This document shows positions 34,701-47,204 of a stretch of DNA of 64,000 nucleotides, one piece after another. The notes beneath the pieces were generated by a model, which saw only the letters and a list, made by a program, of their open reading frames with translations, was not told the origin of the DNA and did no database searches. The stretch is from Aquatica leii (Eukaryota; Arthropoda; Insecta; Coleoptera; Lampyridae). Positions within the stretch are counted from its first letter, which is position 1; every line of letters starts with the position of its first letter. The stretch is taken from the NCBI GenBank assembly GCA_035610365.1, contig CM069432.1:169878035-169942034 (forward strand), in the 5' to 3' direction. The position numbers were made by a program, and so were the translations under genes.

Positions 34701-35901
34701 ACCAGTAGAACTAGTCTTCTAGGTTCAAATGCTTCTAGTAATGTTTTTTTAAAATACCTGAGAAAAACTTTGGACTCCATCCACCCATTAGCGGTAGCCG
34801 CATAGATCGTACCAGGATAGCATTCATCCGGTGTTGCTACCCACTCAGTCCAAATATTTTTTCTTTGAAAAGTATCAAAGGCGACTCTTTATACCCAGCA
34901 GCATTCGCAGCTACGAAAACAGTAATATTTTCGCGGCCGCTACCAGTTGTTGTTCTAGACGACGCCGCACTCTTTTTGCCGACCACTTTTGTTTTCGAAG
35001 GGTGAAGCGAAAAATTAGTTTCATCGAGATTCCAGATCTGTTCGGGCTTCTGTCGAAGGTCCAAGTCATCTAGTTGCTTTTGAAGAATTTCAAAATATTC
35101 ATTGATAATAAAAGGAACCATACATTTTTTTCTTGCAAATTCGACTCGTTGTGGTTTCTTGATGGAGAGGTTATGCCGTTTACGGAACCCCAAAAACCAA
35201 TCTTCACCCGGCTTTCCCCCTTTAATGGGGTATTGAAACCCCAACTCCATTTTTTTCCATGGCGACGATGTTACGTGCTAACTTATTTTCTTTAGATAGT
35301 TGTATGGCAATATTTCTATCTATTATTGTGTTTTTTGTACCACGAAGACCTCTACGATGGTAATTGATTGTCATCTGAGGTATATTATATTTTTTGAAAG
35401 CAGCATAAGCCACTATGACACCATTTTTGACGTCTTCGACCGTTTGTTTCAACCTAGCCCAGTTTGATACGTTTGTAAACTCGAACCATTGTTCCTAGAA
35501 ATTAAACAAAACGGAAGTCTTGAAAAAAGCGAATCGCAAAAAGCCACATGGGGCAAATGTGTAGTTTGCAACACACTTATTCCGGATGTTTACTGCACAC
35601 TTGCCTCGATGTTTATTTGAACAGAGCAATTGTTTAGTAGGTATCTGGAATTTTTTTCGTTAAATATTCAATCATAATGCATACGTAATTATTGACTTCC
35701 TTACCTGTGCTATACTTTCTTCGCTTCAGATAGTTTTGTTTTGTGCCATAAAGCACACGAGCAGATTTTTTTTGGTTAGGTGACAAGCGGGAGGTTACTA
35801 TTAACGTGTGTACATAGATAGCGCAAGGTCAATTAATTTAAAATAAATTTTACGGTCTACATACACACTTACACCAGATACACACTTACCCCACTCGACC
35901 T
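31754..35901 (-). mobile_element. Pogo/Tigger-type DNA transposon with TIRs and TA duplication
   Basis: Left AGGTCGAGTGGGGTAAGTG at 31754 and its inverse ending at 35901, flanked by TA (31752-31753, 35902-35903). The TIR extends about 24 bp with one or two differences. Related words TGGGGCAAGTATGTA (31976) and TGGGGCAAATGTGTA (35551) lie further in and look like subterminal transposase sites. The transposase relic is on the minus strand. The left 2 kb (about 31,780-33,790) hold no recognised gene. Confidence 0.85.
33792..35452 (-). pseudogene. Pogo-family transposase (Psq HTH, CENP-B-type, DDE_1), three breaks
   Basis: Minus strand from 35452: Psq-type HTH (AYAAFKKYNIPQMTINYHRRG), CENP-B-like segment (GEDWFLGFRKRHNLSIKKPQ), then the DDE_1 core with NLDETNFS and VYDGHVSH; the expected third Asp in LLQPLD reads LLQPLY (about 34575). 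The 3' part resumes as SGFKKGGIFPFNKDVI and ends 34232-33792 with an acidic stretch and a DWVLVLF C-terminal segment. Breaks: frameshift near 35240 in a T-run, frameshift near 34855, stop near 34568 followed by shifted sequence. The Asp to Tyr change would abolish catalysis on its own. The family transposes by cut-and-paste into TA. Confidence 0.83.
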
Positions 35902-37217
35902 TACAATTTTTTTCCACTACTAGAGTTATTAAAATCTTTCTATCTTAATATTTAAGATATTAATTGAAAATTAAAAATCTAGTCAGTGATTCTGACAGTT
36001 AGTTTGTCCTTAGTTTATTAGAATTAATTTTGACGTAATTCTTAATTGTAATTTAAAACACAAAAATAAACAGATAACGTAAGTTTTTATTGCTAAAGTT
36101 GTTAAAACTGTTTAAAAACATTATTATTTTAAACATTTATTATATCTAAAATATATTTAATTCAATATTATTCACATTTAATTAAGGAAATAACTTACTT
36201 TTTAAAATCAAACTATTTGAAAACTTAAATTAGCATTAAACAAAATCTCTTGCTCTTGGTAGACAGTTTCGTAAACTTTTTTTCTTTAAAACTGTTATAG
36301 TATTATAAGAAAATGTAAATAATATGTTCATTATTAACTACTGGTTAATAATGAAATATTATTTACCTGCGCTTAAAAAAAGTACAACTTTACAACCTAT
36401 TATTATACGTAATAATGAAAGCCTATACAACTAGGAGTGAATAAAAGTATATGCCTTCTCATTTAACCGAATTTGTATACTTCGTGATAACTATGACCTC
36501 CATGTTGAGAATGAATTTGTGGTCATGTGGACACACTGTATACTATAACTTTTCGAACGTATAATACTTACGACTGCTCAATGTATCCTTAAAACTAAAC
36601 AATTTAAATTATAAAAATTAATAATAATTTCTACTTATCAAATAAAATGAGCACGATACAATTGCGTCGCAAGTTTTCATTTTATTAAGTAGTACAAATA
36701 TTGAATTATAGCGTCTGTTGAAAGATTCGAACAATGGTTTTATAGAGTGGAAAGAATGCTTCGAAAATTGGTTGGTGTATTAATATCAAAGACGAATATT
36801 TTGTGAAATAATAATAAAATCGTTAACAAAAGTTTATATTTCCAGAAATATTCGCAGTAGCCCACGTTTATACACTTAATTGTTTTAGAATGTCGCGTAT
36901 TTGTTGTTTTATACAATATTACTGTAGACAAATAATGAATGCTATTTGTAAATAGTAGCTACAACCAAGTACGACTCTGCAAACTTTGGATAAAATCAGA
37001 TTAAACAAAAAATAGAATTTTCGGGAACATTTTCAATTGAATGATAGCCGTTTAGTTTAAATTAATTAATTTGGAAAAAATCTGTATTATGAACTAAATG
37101 GTATTTCAATCATAATTTAGGAAAATTGTACGTTCCTTCTTAATTAATTAACGAAGAAGTAATTATAGAACACGGATGGTTATCAATCAAGTTGCAAAAT
37201 TTCAAAGTGAATGTGTG

Positions 37218-37227
37218 GCGCATGCGC
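37218..37227. promoter_or_regulatory. GCGCATGCGC palindrome, NRF1-type site (candidate promoter)
   Basis: A perfect ten-base GC-rich palindrome in AT-rich DNA, identical to the consensus of NRF1/Ewg-type factors that mark many housekeeping promoters. A possible 5' exon could end at the GTGAGT donor at 37417. The only reading frame nearby (ATG 37251) stops after 17 codons. Confidence 0.25.
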
Positions 37228-38221
37228 TATCCTCAGTTTGAAAAAGCAGCATGGCAGCTCCACTGCAGGGTGGTGTTGTTTTACATAATTTTAAGTTTTT
37301 CTAATTATTTTAATACAAATTTAAAATGTGTATGTATTTTATATATTATAACGTTTCTGTTTTGAACTTGAACTGTTTGTGAAGTGCATTTAATGAGTGT
37401 TTGTTATAATTAATAGGTGAGTAAACGTTTTTAATTTTTTATATAACTTCTTGTTTATATTTTCGGGTTATTAACCCTAAAAGCAATTGCGTAATTCTCA
37501 CATATTTACCTGTAACGACATTATACAATTTTAACTTAAACCGTATAAGTCATTTCGAGGTTATATTTGACCTACATATAAAAAAACTGTAGACCGAAGA
37601 CGAAGGGGCAGTTAAATTATGAAGATAAATCGTTATAGACGTGAAATATAAAAACAAACAATTTGAAAATGCCCTCTATTATTGCTAACTATTAATATTT
37701 ATATTTAACTAAGAATACGGTTCGGCATCAGTTGAATTACGGATCCAAAATACTCTCTCAGGATTAGTGTAAATAATGCACGAAGGAATAATGAGCTATT
37801 CCGTTAACCTTTGGTTTGGTTTATTTCGGCGTAAATCGAATTTCTAAATCCTTCGATGAATTAAGTAAACAGGATGTTTCCGAGCTGAAATTCCTAATTT
37901 GTTGTATTAGTAAAATTTAATCATAATCCATTTCCAATTAAGCATTAACAAAAATGAGTATGAAAGGGAAAGTTAGCGGAGAAAGTGGGAAATATTTGAT
38001 TTAAAAGTGGTAATTTATTTTAGACAAGGTTGCTTTAACTATATTAACTTTTCCAATTATTGGATTTCATCATGAAAACGGTTTTAGTTGTTTTTAATCT
38101 TTTAAATTTATTTTCGTCGTAAAATTTTTCACACTCACACTTTGTATCAGGCCACATATTCATTTGAGTGCTTTTAAATCTAGGGGTAATCACTCCCAAA
38201 ACCACTGTCCCACGCGTGCAA

Positions 38222-38295
38222 TAATTGCATATATTGCAGACATATTGCATAATTACAGACATATTGGATGTATTGCAGACATATTGCATATATTG
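38222..38295. repeat. small imperfect tandem repeat (ATTGCAGACATATTGCATA)
   Basis: Three to four imperfect copies of a roughly 19-28 base unit built from CAGACATATTG and TTGCATA. Too irregular and short for a CRISPR or satellite. Confidence 0.6.
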
Positions 38296-39064
38296 ACACA
38301 ATTTTTAAAAATGTAGTTATTTCGTTTTCATTTTAATCTACTAGCAGAGATAAAATAATACAACATAACGTATATGTATTTAATATAAATCACAACCAAA
38401 CTCAATTGTACATGATGAAGGTGCTATCTTTGAAAGAGTACCTATCTGAACCGTTTTGACATATTTTCACTAGGTAGAAAATGACGTGTAACTAAAAATT
38501 ATATTTGTTATCAAATAGTCTAAACATTCTCGGCGAAATTGTATAGTCTGCATTACACTTAAGCTTAGAAATTTGATATGAAATTTTGACTTCTGGCTTA
38601 CAATATCATACGATGAATTTGTAGAACGCTTGAAAACTCCAAACAATTTCATCAAGTATATTTAGTCTACATGAAATATATATTAGCAATTGTATTTACT
38701 TGGACAATGCTTGGACTAATGCGAAAAAAAATTCAAAGTACCTACTTAATTATTTTTTTCCGTATCTTTCATACATAACATAAAAGTGAAGTTGTCAAAG
38801 ACAATTAATTAAAATCATAACTTGTTATACTTTTTTGGTTGAGCCACATCGAAAAGAATAGCTACTTTTTTTAGATTAGATTAGAAATTGTTCACTATTC
38901 AAATATTTTTAATTATTTTTATATATGTATATTATTCACTATTCAAATATTATTTCATTATATTTATAACTTGACGACTGGTCCTTAACAAAAAGTGGCA
39001 TGACCCAGAACAGCAACTATTGTACTTATTTCCGTAGTATTTTTCATATTACTTTTTTGCTAAC

Positions 39065-39430
39065 TACGTAATTAAAATTTCAGTACGTGTCAATAAAGTC
39101 TCTCCTGGGGCTTCGATAATTAAAAGGGACGTAATTTTATCATAACTAATGTTTAATTTCGTCATGGAATCATCAATAGTCTTAAATACATTTTCTTGTT
39201 TTTAAATGGCAATATTGTTAGCAATTATTCTCTAAATACTCTACTTACGATATAAAAAAAAATCTTACAAAAACAAACATTATGTCATCATCAACAGTGT
39301 CACGTGATTCATGAAGTGCTATGGCGTAGCAAAGTGACTTTTGAAGAAGTTCGAACAAACTGCTTGTCAGAACCCAAAATTTTTATTCTTGTATTGGTTC
39401 TTGCTGACAATGAAATGCTTTGAATTGTGG
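39065..39430 (-). pseudogene. possible hAT transposase relic (GTF2IRD2/SCAND3-like)
   Basis: Minus-strand fragments read SLCYAIALHESRDTVDDDI, then ENVFKTIDDSMTKLNISYDK and LLIIEAPGE. This resembles the hAT core FA(I/L)ALDEST(D)...WDKL...TTDGAP, with frameshifts and the catalytic-region aspartates changed. Weak and short. Confidence 0.35.
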
Positions 39431-42400
39431 CGACAACATCCTTTTTTTGAAAAAGTGTCGTGACCACTCCAACATACATTCTTCTGCTATGTCAGAGCCT
39501 AAAGATGGCTTTTTGTTTATTCGGTTCACATGCGGTTTGCAAGTTTCCGACAGCTGTGCTGGTTACAAAAGCGAAGAGAGTAGCAGACTTATGGTAGGAT
39601 GTGTAATTCGTTTAGCAGAAAATCTGAACCCTCGAAGTCCGAGAATATATAAAATGTATCCATATCTTTAGTTGTTCGGCGTAATTGAAAAAAATGACAT
39701 TGCTTCTATATACTATACGTGAACACTATGTCTTGATGAAGATTTTAAAGGGTTTCAGGTGCTTTGTAATTAAAAGTTTTAAATGTACGTATTTTTATGT
39801 ACATTACCTTGACTTTTCTGATCACATTTTTTAAATTTATATTCCCATTATACCAACATTTAGTTTTTAATTTTAAAATAGTCCATATTTCAGCATTAAT
39901 TTAATCACCAAAATCTAAAATAGTTAGCAAACTTTAAGAACCGTTTTTATTTTTTTTGTTTTGTTTTTTTATCCGACTTTGTTGTACTTGTTTTTTTTTT
40001 AGTTTTTTGTGTAACGTAGATTGCTAATCAGTTAACATACTGATTAAGGCATTTTCTTTAGTAATTGCTTTGATCATTGTTATTTTCTTGTGGTCTGGTT
40101 GTATTGGACGAACAGTAACATGTAATGTTAAACCTCGTATTATTATCGTATCTGAAAAAGTCTTCTTTAATGGAACAATGTCGAACACTGAAAATACAGT
40201 TATTATGTTGAAAGGATAAATGCGAGTAATCATTTTTTAGGATGAGACGTCGGCCAGCTCATTGCTGCGTTATTATGGTATTTTTTCAGTGGAACGTAGA
40301 CGCTATGTAAAAATGTTGCACATTGTTAAATTTAATGGTGTAATCTATTCATTGTGAAGTGGGGAATGAAGGTCATGCTTTGTATAACGTTTTTTAAAAT
40401 TTACTCAGGGAATATATAACAGCTCTAAGGATTCATAGGCTTGGATTGGTTTTCAAAAGCTTGGCTTGAAATCAAGCAAAGTTTTTAAGTAATCAAGCCA
40501 AGTTCAATATTAGGCAAGTCAAACTTTTACATGTCAAGATTTACGAAGCTTTCAAGCTCTTGAAAATAAAATTTATGTCCCAAAATAAAGTTTGTCGAAG
40601 GCAATTTACACAAATCACTCTAGCAACCAGCGTCGACTGAAGAAATCAAAACCGAAATTAAGCAAGTTGTCGAATCGAGTTCTAAGAAAGCTAAATTTAG
40701 AATTGATACTTCTTACATTGCAACGTTTTTTGTTTGTTTAACTGAAGTCTTGTTTTGGTTACAATCGCAGATAAGCATAATCGAAACAGCTGCATTACGG
40801 AATCCTTTTTCAGTTGATCTTAGTTTATTTACAGGCTTCCGCTGGATTCTTTCTTCAGAAAGCAATCATTTCGCCAGGTTGGTGTACATGTAATTATATT
40901 TAAATCTATATTTAATATTTATATACAGTCTCCTTCGATTAATTCCAGCTTTTTCTTTACCTTCGTATTTAGGATGTCTTATTACTTTTTTTTGTTTATT
41001 GAAATGCTGGTTTGTAAATGTTTGTTGGGACAAGTTAGTCATACCTCTGACTTGCATTTTGAAATAATTTTTACAATGCTCTCATTAAGACTAGGTTTAA
41101 TAGAAAGTTTCATATTTATTGTATTTATTTCCTTTCTTATATCCAGTACTCCAGCGGGCTATAAGAATTTTATATTATTTTTTGGATTCTATTGCTTTAT
41201 ATGGGTTATATTCTAGAATTTCTATGTCATTACTGTAATAATCAGCATTTCTCTGCTGATGGCAAATTTGGTTTGCTTATTAGTGCTCTACGTTGTAGAG
41301 GATAAATCTACACACTGCGAAGGGACTGCAAAAAAGCGTAGAAATGATTTAAGCTAAATAGTTTTGCAAGAATCACATAAAACTACTAAAATTAAATAGT
41401 GCATGTATAATTTTTTAGACATAGCTTACTTATCGAAATCAATCCTAAATCGCTTTATTTAGTTTTTTACTTGTACTGAGCGTACTGAGTTTTTAACAAC
41501 TGAACAATTACCAACAGCTAAAGAACATGACTTGCGATCTATCTAATAATATTTGAATAAAATAGCCTCTGAAATTACTTATCTTTGTGCCACTAGGTAG
41601 AGGTTGTAAGCGACTAGTTATAACTAGTGCCTAAATGAAAAGACAAAAAAGAGAACGAGTAGCCACAATAGCAAATAATAACCGCTAAGACATTTCAGGT
41701 CCTGTTTCAAGGTTTATGCAAAACAATAGTTTAAATATACACAACTTGAGACAAAGTTAGTTTGAGTTACCAAACGTAGATAATCATAATTAGTACGAGT
41801 AAAGAAATTGTGTATAAATACGAAACAAACATGCATTACGATACACATGCAAAAAAAACTCTGTTTTCTAACCTAAGATTAAGCTATTTATTATGTGTTG
41901 AATATGTTTCTGATACTCGAACGTTTTGTATTTGAAATAAAATGTTTATCAAAAATTTACAATGTTTGTAATATCTAATATGTAATGTACTTACCTAATA
42001 CTTGATTGTATCAGATCGAAATACAACAACTATAGGTCAATTACACGTATACGAGTTTTAATGAAGAATATGATATACTTTAATTATTGGTTTTTAATAG
42101 CTATTGTTATAGGCTCAAAAATTTGTGTATAGTTGGTAAAACAATCATTTTTAGCTTTTCTGAATGATTGGTGTAGCGTTTACTTTTATTATACCGACAT
42201 TGTCTTATAGTTTTTTTTTATTAAACTTTTTAAACACTTTATATATTTTTTCAATTAAATTATCTGAAATACGTTAATATTTAAGATTTTATTTGTATTA
42301 TACCTTAGTTTAATACAATCTTCAGTAACCTTTTTTTAAAGCAATAGGTACATATATCATATTTTTATATTTTGATATACGCTTGCATATTGAATTAAAA

Positions 42401-44057
42401 TTACATTAATTACGTTAAAATTAAACAATACACTAGTTCAAGTAATTAAATACTAACTTTGAAATATTAATGTAAGAAAGTTTTACTGTACGACGGTTCT
42501 ATAATATTAGTTGATCAATGTGAATTTTATAAGGTTTAAAAAAAGCAAAGAGAGAGAAAAAGAAAAAAGTCATGCTAAATAATTTGACTCTAATAGAAAT
42601 CTCGAGACGCCGTGTCATAATTAGATTTGGTTAACGAAACCAACAATTTTACGCTGTTAACCTAACAATTTCAACAATCCTAATTAAGTTAGATGGTTTT
42701 TTAAATGTAATTTATTAATTTATTTGAAAGTCTTAGCTCATACTGAAATTTTAAACACGGTAGGCGTGATTCGTTAGATCTGGATGTTTTAGTTTATTCT
42801 AACATTTTTAACCATATTATTTCCAGAATAATTTTCTCATAAACAATATCGATTCTTTTCATAAAGGAACTACCACGAGTGTAAGTTAGATAACAATAAA
42901 ACAAATTGAATTGACTGTATTGTAGTTATTTTTTATGTCTTCGTGTTGGAAACTTATCCAAAAAATATATGTAACATTATGCTCTTTCAATTAACTTTTT
43001 ATGGTATCTGTTTACAAAAAGAAATTAACTATGGAAACGTTGCATGCAAGGATTACTGAAGTACTTTAGTTTTTTATTGCAGGGCTTAAATTTCCTGTCA
43101 ATGAGTAAATTTTGATTGCGAATGACATTCTCTTAAAATATCCAATTTCTGTTTATTTAGAGTGTTTTCAAAAAGTAAAAGCATTTTGACGAGCTGCGTT
43201 TTTATACAATTCAAGTATTCATTTATTGAATCAGTTTACATATAATTTAATTACCCACGTTTAGCTTTCGTATATTTATTTAACAGTTAAATGAATAAAA
43301 TTCATTTTAAATTGTTTAAGATTGACTCGCAACATTGGGACAACAAGAGACATGAAGATTATAGAAGATTATCACTCGGCTTCAGATAATTATGCACTAA
43401 AAAACTTTAATATATGCATGCAAACATGCGTTAAAAACATTTGAAATACGCAGTTAAATATGCACTTTAAAAATCCATTTTATCTGAGTTGAAGATATGA
43501 AAACGCGTTTTTACACATAAACATAAACTTTATTTACATGTTAAATACAGTGCTCACATTAGGACTTGCGGATATTGAAAACAATATCCGACTGATAACA
43601 TTATCTTGGGTTCCAATAAGCGGCGTGCACTGTATATAATTCTAACAATTGTTTATAATGACTTAATTATCTTATAATTTATAAATTTTTAAGCTATCGC
43701 TGTTACACTTGAAGCAACAAATTTTCGAAAATAAATTTGCATTTGCTATCAGCTAATACATTTTTAAACTCTAAAAAGTTCTATTCAACATCGCAGGATA
43801 CTCTTGGCGCAAATTCTAATTATGTTGTGTTGGTTATACTTAGATTAGGATTACAGATAGTACCATGTGAACCTTTAGCATTCAATATATTGGATAGATG
43901 CAAAGATAGATGTTTTAATTGTTTGTAACCAGGATTTTTTGACTTACCGAAGCGACTGAAGTTAGTTTGTTAACAAAAAGTGGGTTTTCTATTTTGTTTA
44001 ACTTACTAACAACACTTTCAACTATTCGAACACTGTCTTTTTAACGAGATTCCTTTA
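39431..44057. other. AT-rich intergenic DNA, no gene recognised
   Basis: Only short open stretches, most explained by base composition. Around 40,440-40,560 a cluster of AAGCTTGG, CAAGCC and CAAGTC words resembles the subterminal repeats of element A, but no terminal inverted repeat was found. Confidence 0.4.
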
Positions 44058-44082
44058 AATTCTAACGAGGGGTTACGCACGG

Positions 44083-44172
44083 CTGTACTCTGGTGTACAT
44101 GCTCTGTGTATTCATATGTAATCTGCAGTACTCATATGTACTCTGCACAACTCATATGTACTCATGTGAATG
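44083..44172. repeat. element F left subterminal array (TGTACTC words)
   Basis: TGTACTC, GTACTCATATG and related words recur at 10-20 base spacing, for example CAGTACTCATATGTACTC at 44127. Such arrays commonly serve as transposase-binding sites. Confidence 0.65.
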
Positions 44173-44599
44173 CTACCGAATCTGATGTTTGCATCAGCCG
44201 GGTGATTTTTGTAGTGCTTCAAGTGTTTTATAAATGTGAAAGTAAATATTTTATTACGCAATGTTTTTTAAGAGTTCAGTAATTTATTTACTATATAAAT
44301 GTAATAACATAAATTGTGGTATAAACTGCATCATATAGCACTTTTCTACGTGATATATGCATATCTAGTTTTAGAATTTAAAAATAATACAAATGTCATT
44401 AATACAGTTACTAACATTATGTTGTTCGAACTCATTTTGTTACAAAATAACTTCAATTTTTCATACTGATTGCTTGATTAATAATGAAACGCCTACTTGT
44501 AAATACCCGATAATAATTTACAGATTCCAAATTGAAAAACTTTTAAATTTTGCCCTGTATTTCTATATTTAAGAAAATAAAATTGCAAATGCAACTATT

Positions 44600-46488
44600 A
44601 AATTAACAGTATTTGATCAATTGGAAGATCATATAAATACTGTGAAGGTTTTTCCAAAGTACATAAAAAAATTGCTTGTTGTAACGGGGTTTGATAGCAT
44701 TACAAGTTTAACCGAAATAAACGATATCAATTATGTCGAAGAATTTGCAGGGAACAAAATCCCTAAACTTTTTCTTAGCGAAAAGGAACGATTTCTTAGT
44801 ATGTAAGCCTCATGCTCTGAAAATTTTGAAATCGTAAGAGGTCACAAGAAGTTGATATTTCTTTATATCAATACTATAATATTTACTTTAAAAAAAAATC
44901 AAGGACTGCAGAAATTTTATCCAAACCAATTCGAAAAATTGATGAAGCGCTCATGTCAGTTGCTGACTTTGATTTGACCTTTGAAAACCATGATGTGTCA
45001 GTTAATTCTTACATTAAGAAAAAAATGCTGAACTCAACTCAAGCAGCACACTGACGTCACATGACGACATTGACACATCTTAATGACGTCTAGTACGTAA
45101 TCTTGACGTCAATAAAACGTAATGTGCTGCCTGGGGGGTATTAAAGAAAATATAACGGCTAATGTAGATTTGTCGAAAGTAAAAGTATCAGAATGAAGAT
45201 CACATCAAAGATGATATTAAGTTTTACTGCTCAAAAATAGTGGACGTTTTAAAAAGAAAGTGTTTTCAACATACATGTTTATAATTGGCGGACGTTTACT
45301 ATACGAAACGTTGTATGCCAACAACAACAAAAATGTAATTCTGTTACTAAGCACTGTATGCTGGTACATTCAATCAGAGGAACCAGTCGAAGAAGTATAT
45401 TTTACTTTGATCGTTTAAAAGAATCTTTAAGACAAAAAGGTTTACCGATGGTAGTATGGCTGAGTGAAGATGGTACACGACTAACAGAGAAAGTGGAGTA
45501 TAACGCACTTTCTAATAAATTGGTAAGACTCACGCTTCCTTTGAAGGACAATACTGCTTGAGTCAAATGTATATTTGGCCATATCTGCATATCGCATGCA
45601 AGATTATTTTCATAACTATAAGTATTCTAACTATGCCTACGTGATAATAACCCAAGTTTTGAGTACGGAAGCGCCATCCTTTTGTGTTGGCTTGTTTATA
45701 ACGAATAATCGGTTTACCCATGAAAATATTTTGGAAAGATTGGAAGTTATGGATAACAGGACTTCTGATGAAAGTGATGAAATTGGTTTCACAAAAGAAA
45801 TCTGATAACACTGATACAAAGTGGCCCTGGTATCATTTTATATTAATTCTCAAGATGTGTATTTAAGACACTATTCACATTGGTACTAAATTAATTTACA
45901 AATTGGTAAACACCAAATTTCAACAAGTCACATTTAAGAATTAATTAGAAACGTTTCAAAAGATAACCACATGCTAACTAGTACTGACGTAAGCGGCGAA
46001 GATAAAATGAATTTTAAGAAGCACAGAAATTATATTGTTCTTTCATTTCCTTACTAGCTTCTGAAAACGCCAAAGAAACTAAAACATATTTGAAACTAAT
46101 TCATAACATCTTATCTTCATTTTTGGACAAAAATTTAAGCGTGAGCAAGAACGAATATACAAAATTTGGTTTGTCGTATTCTTTCTCAGAGGTTGGAGAC
46201 GATAGATAATATCGACTCAAAAGTATACGTTATTAAAACAAAATTATTTCTACTAATTCATTTCAATGTATAGAACTCAATACTCATGCGTTTTTAAGTT
46301 TAGTTTTGAAATTCCAATCAGTTTCTTGTTTAAAACCAGAAATGTTTTTGCCCTGGTTGTTTTCTAGCCAACCATGCGAGCAGCTGTTCAGGTCGGCAAG
46401 ATCTTTAACGTCTACTTTTTCCACCATCATAAATATTTCAATTTTACAAATGCTAAATAGATTACGTTTATTGAACATGCAAAAATAG
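44600..46488 (+). pseudogene. Element F transposase-like protein (uncharacterised arthropod family), decayed
   Basis: In order: an N-terminal SAM-like segment (FPKYIKKLLVVTGFDSIT, ending FLSEKERF) at 44600-44805; a linker ending LNSTQAA at 45050; after a MITE, NITANVDLSKVKV from about 45148; LLLSTVCWYIQS-like helix; VWLSEDGTRLTEKVEYNA (45450-45510); VIITQVLSTEAPSFCVGLF and NNRFTHENILERLE (45640-45750); then SSQPCEQLFRSARSLTSTFS (46360-46420). These words match a large family of unnamed arthropod proteins. The conserved order and TIR setting support a transposase-like role. Stops and frameshifts occur throughout. I cannot name the domain. Confidence 0.6.
45043..45138. mobile_element. short palindromic MITE (CCCAGGCAGCAC type) inside the element F gene
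   Basis: Right end, read inward, CCCAGGCAGCACATTACG; left end GCAGCACACTGACGTCA. About 95 bp with four GACGTC words. It splits the element F coding sequence between TQAA and the NITANVDL part. The right terminus fits CCCnnnnAGCAC. Exact ends are uncertain by a few bases. Confidence 0.55.
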
Positions 46489-46933
46489 ACTTGAAATCAT
46501 CAAACATCACATTTTTCAAACCACGAATAGTTCACGAGTCGACGCTAGTCGAAACATTGATGTAGATTATTACAGTACCGACAAACTATCTGAAATTGTT
46601 TAAAACGCATTGTTTGCAATGAATTAAACTTATTAGGAATCAAACTGGATGAAAATTGTTTTGCTGAAAATGCAATTCCACAGTCCAATTCCGATTTAGA
46701 TGAAAATTCCTTGAACCACTATTCTGCATTTTTTTAAAGTAAATTTGAGATTTTTCTACAAATAAATTAATTTGTTTTCACAGTACAGTAACAAATATTT
46801 CTTACAGTACTTTGGCAGTTGATTTTTTGTTCTTTATTTATTTTTTATTTAATATTAATTAATATTTACCATTCTTTTGTAAACATAGTTATACCTGAAA
46901 AGGTGTACTATACATACATTTCTATATGAACCA

Positions 46934-47094
46934 GATGTACTCATGTGTACTCTGCTGTAATCACTGAACTCGTCTGTATTCAGTGTACTCATCTGTATTC
47001 AGTGTACTCTTCTGTATTCAAATGTACTAGTCTGTACTCAAGTGTACTCATATGACCGCAACGTGTACTCACTGTATTCGTACTCAAGTGTACA
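46934..47094. repeat. element F right subterminal array (TGTACTC words)
   Basis: At least nine copies of TGTACTC or TGTATTC-type words in 160 bp, for example CAGTGTACTCATCTG twice. Counterpart of the left array. Confidence 0.65.
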
Positions 47095-47204
47095 ATTAAT
47101 TACGTCGTGATTAACCTCTCGAATTCTAATTTTAGTATAGATTTTAATGTAAAGTAAACTTAGTTTAAATAAAAACCTAGGATTACCGTATTCTTCTTAT
47201 TTAG

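Larger units (their letters stand above)
35904..39050. other. AT-rich intergenic DNA, no gene recognised
   Basis: No coding motif found in 3.1 kb except very short open stretches. Two items are listed separately: a GCGCATGCGC palindrome at 37218 and a small tandem repeat at 38222-38295. A GTGAGT donor-like site follows at 37417. Confidence 0.4.
44066..47121 (+). mobile_element. Element F: DNA transposon with 8-bp target duplication and TGTACTC subterminal arrays
   Basis: AATTCTAA occurs at 44058-44065 and 47122-47129. Termini CGAGGGGTTACGCACGGC and, inward from the right, CGAGAGGTTAATCACGAC match at 14 of 18 bases. Arrays of TGTACTCAT(A/G)TG-type words lie inside both ends (44083-44172, 46934-47094). 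Between them are remnants of a gene family known to me only as uncharacterised arthropod proteins. The 8-bp duplication suits hAT-like or P-like transposition; the superfamily is unresolved. Confidence 0.78.

Noticed and set aside
38222-38295. Regularly recurring CAGACATATTG words, checked as a CRISPR-like array
   Set aside because: Units are irregular, spacers are absent, and the genome is eukaryotic.
40974-41216. 80-codon hydrophobic open stretch that could be a small membrane protein
   Set aside because: Hydrophobicity follows from T-rich composition; no start context, splice signals or family resemblance.
44083-44172. TGTACTC array considered as a stand-alone minisatellite
   Set aside because: A matching array at the opposite end of element F and 8-bp duplications outside show that it is a subterminal region.
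45563-45819. Minus-strand open stretches opposite the element F gene
   Set aside because: Shadows of the plus-strand frame that carries the conserved family words.
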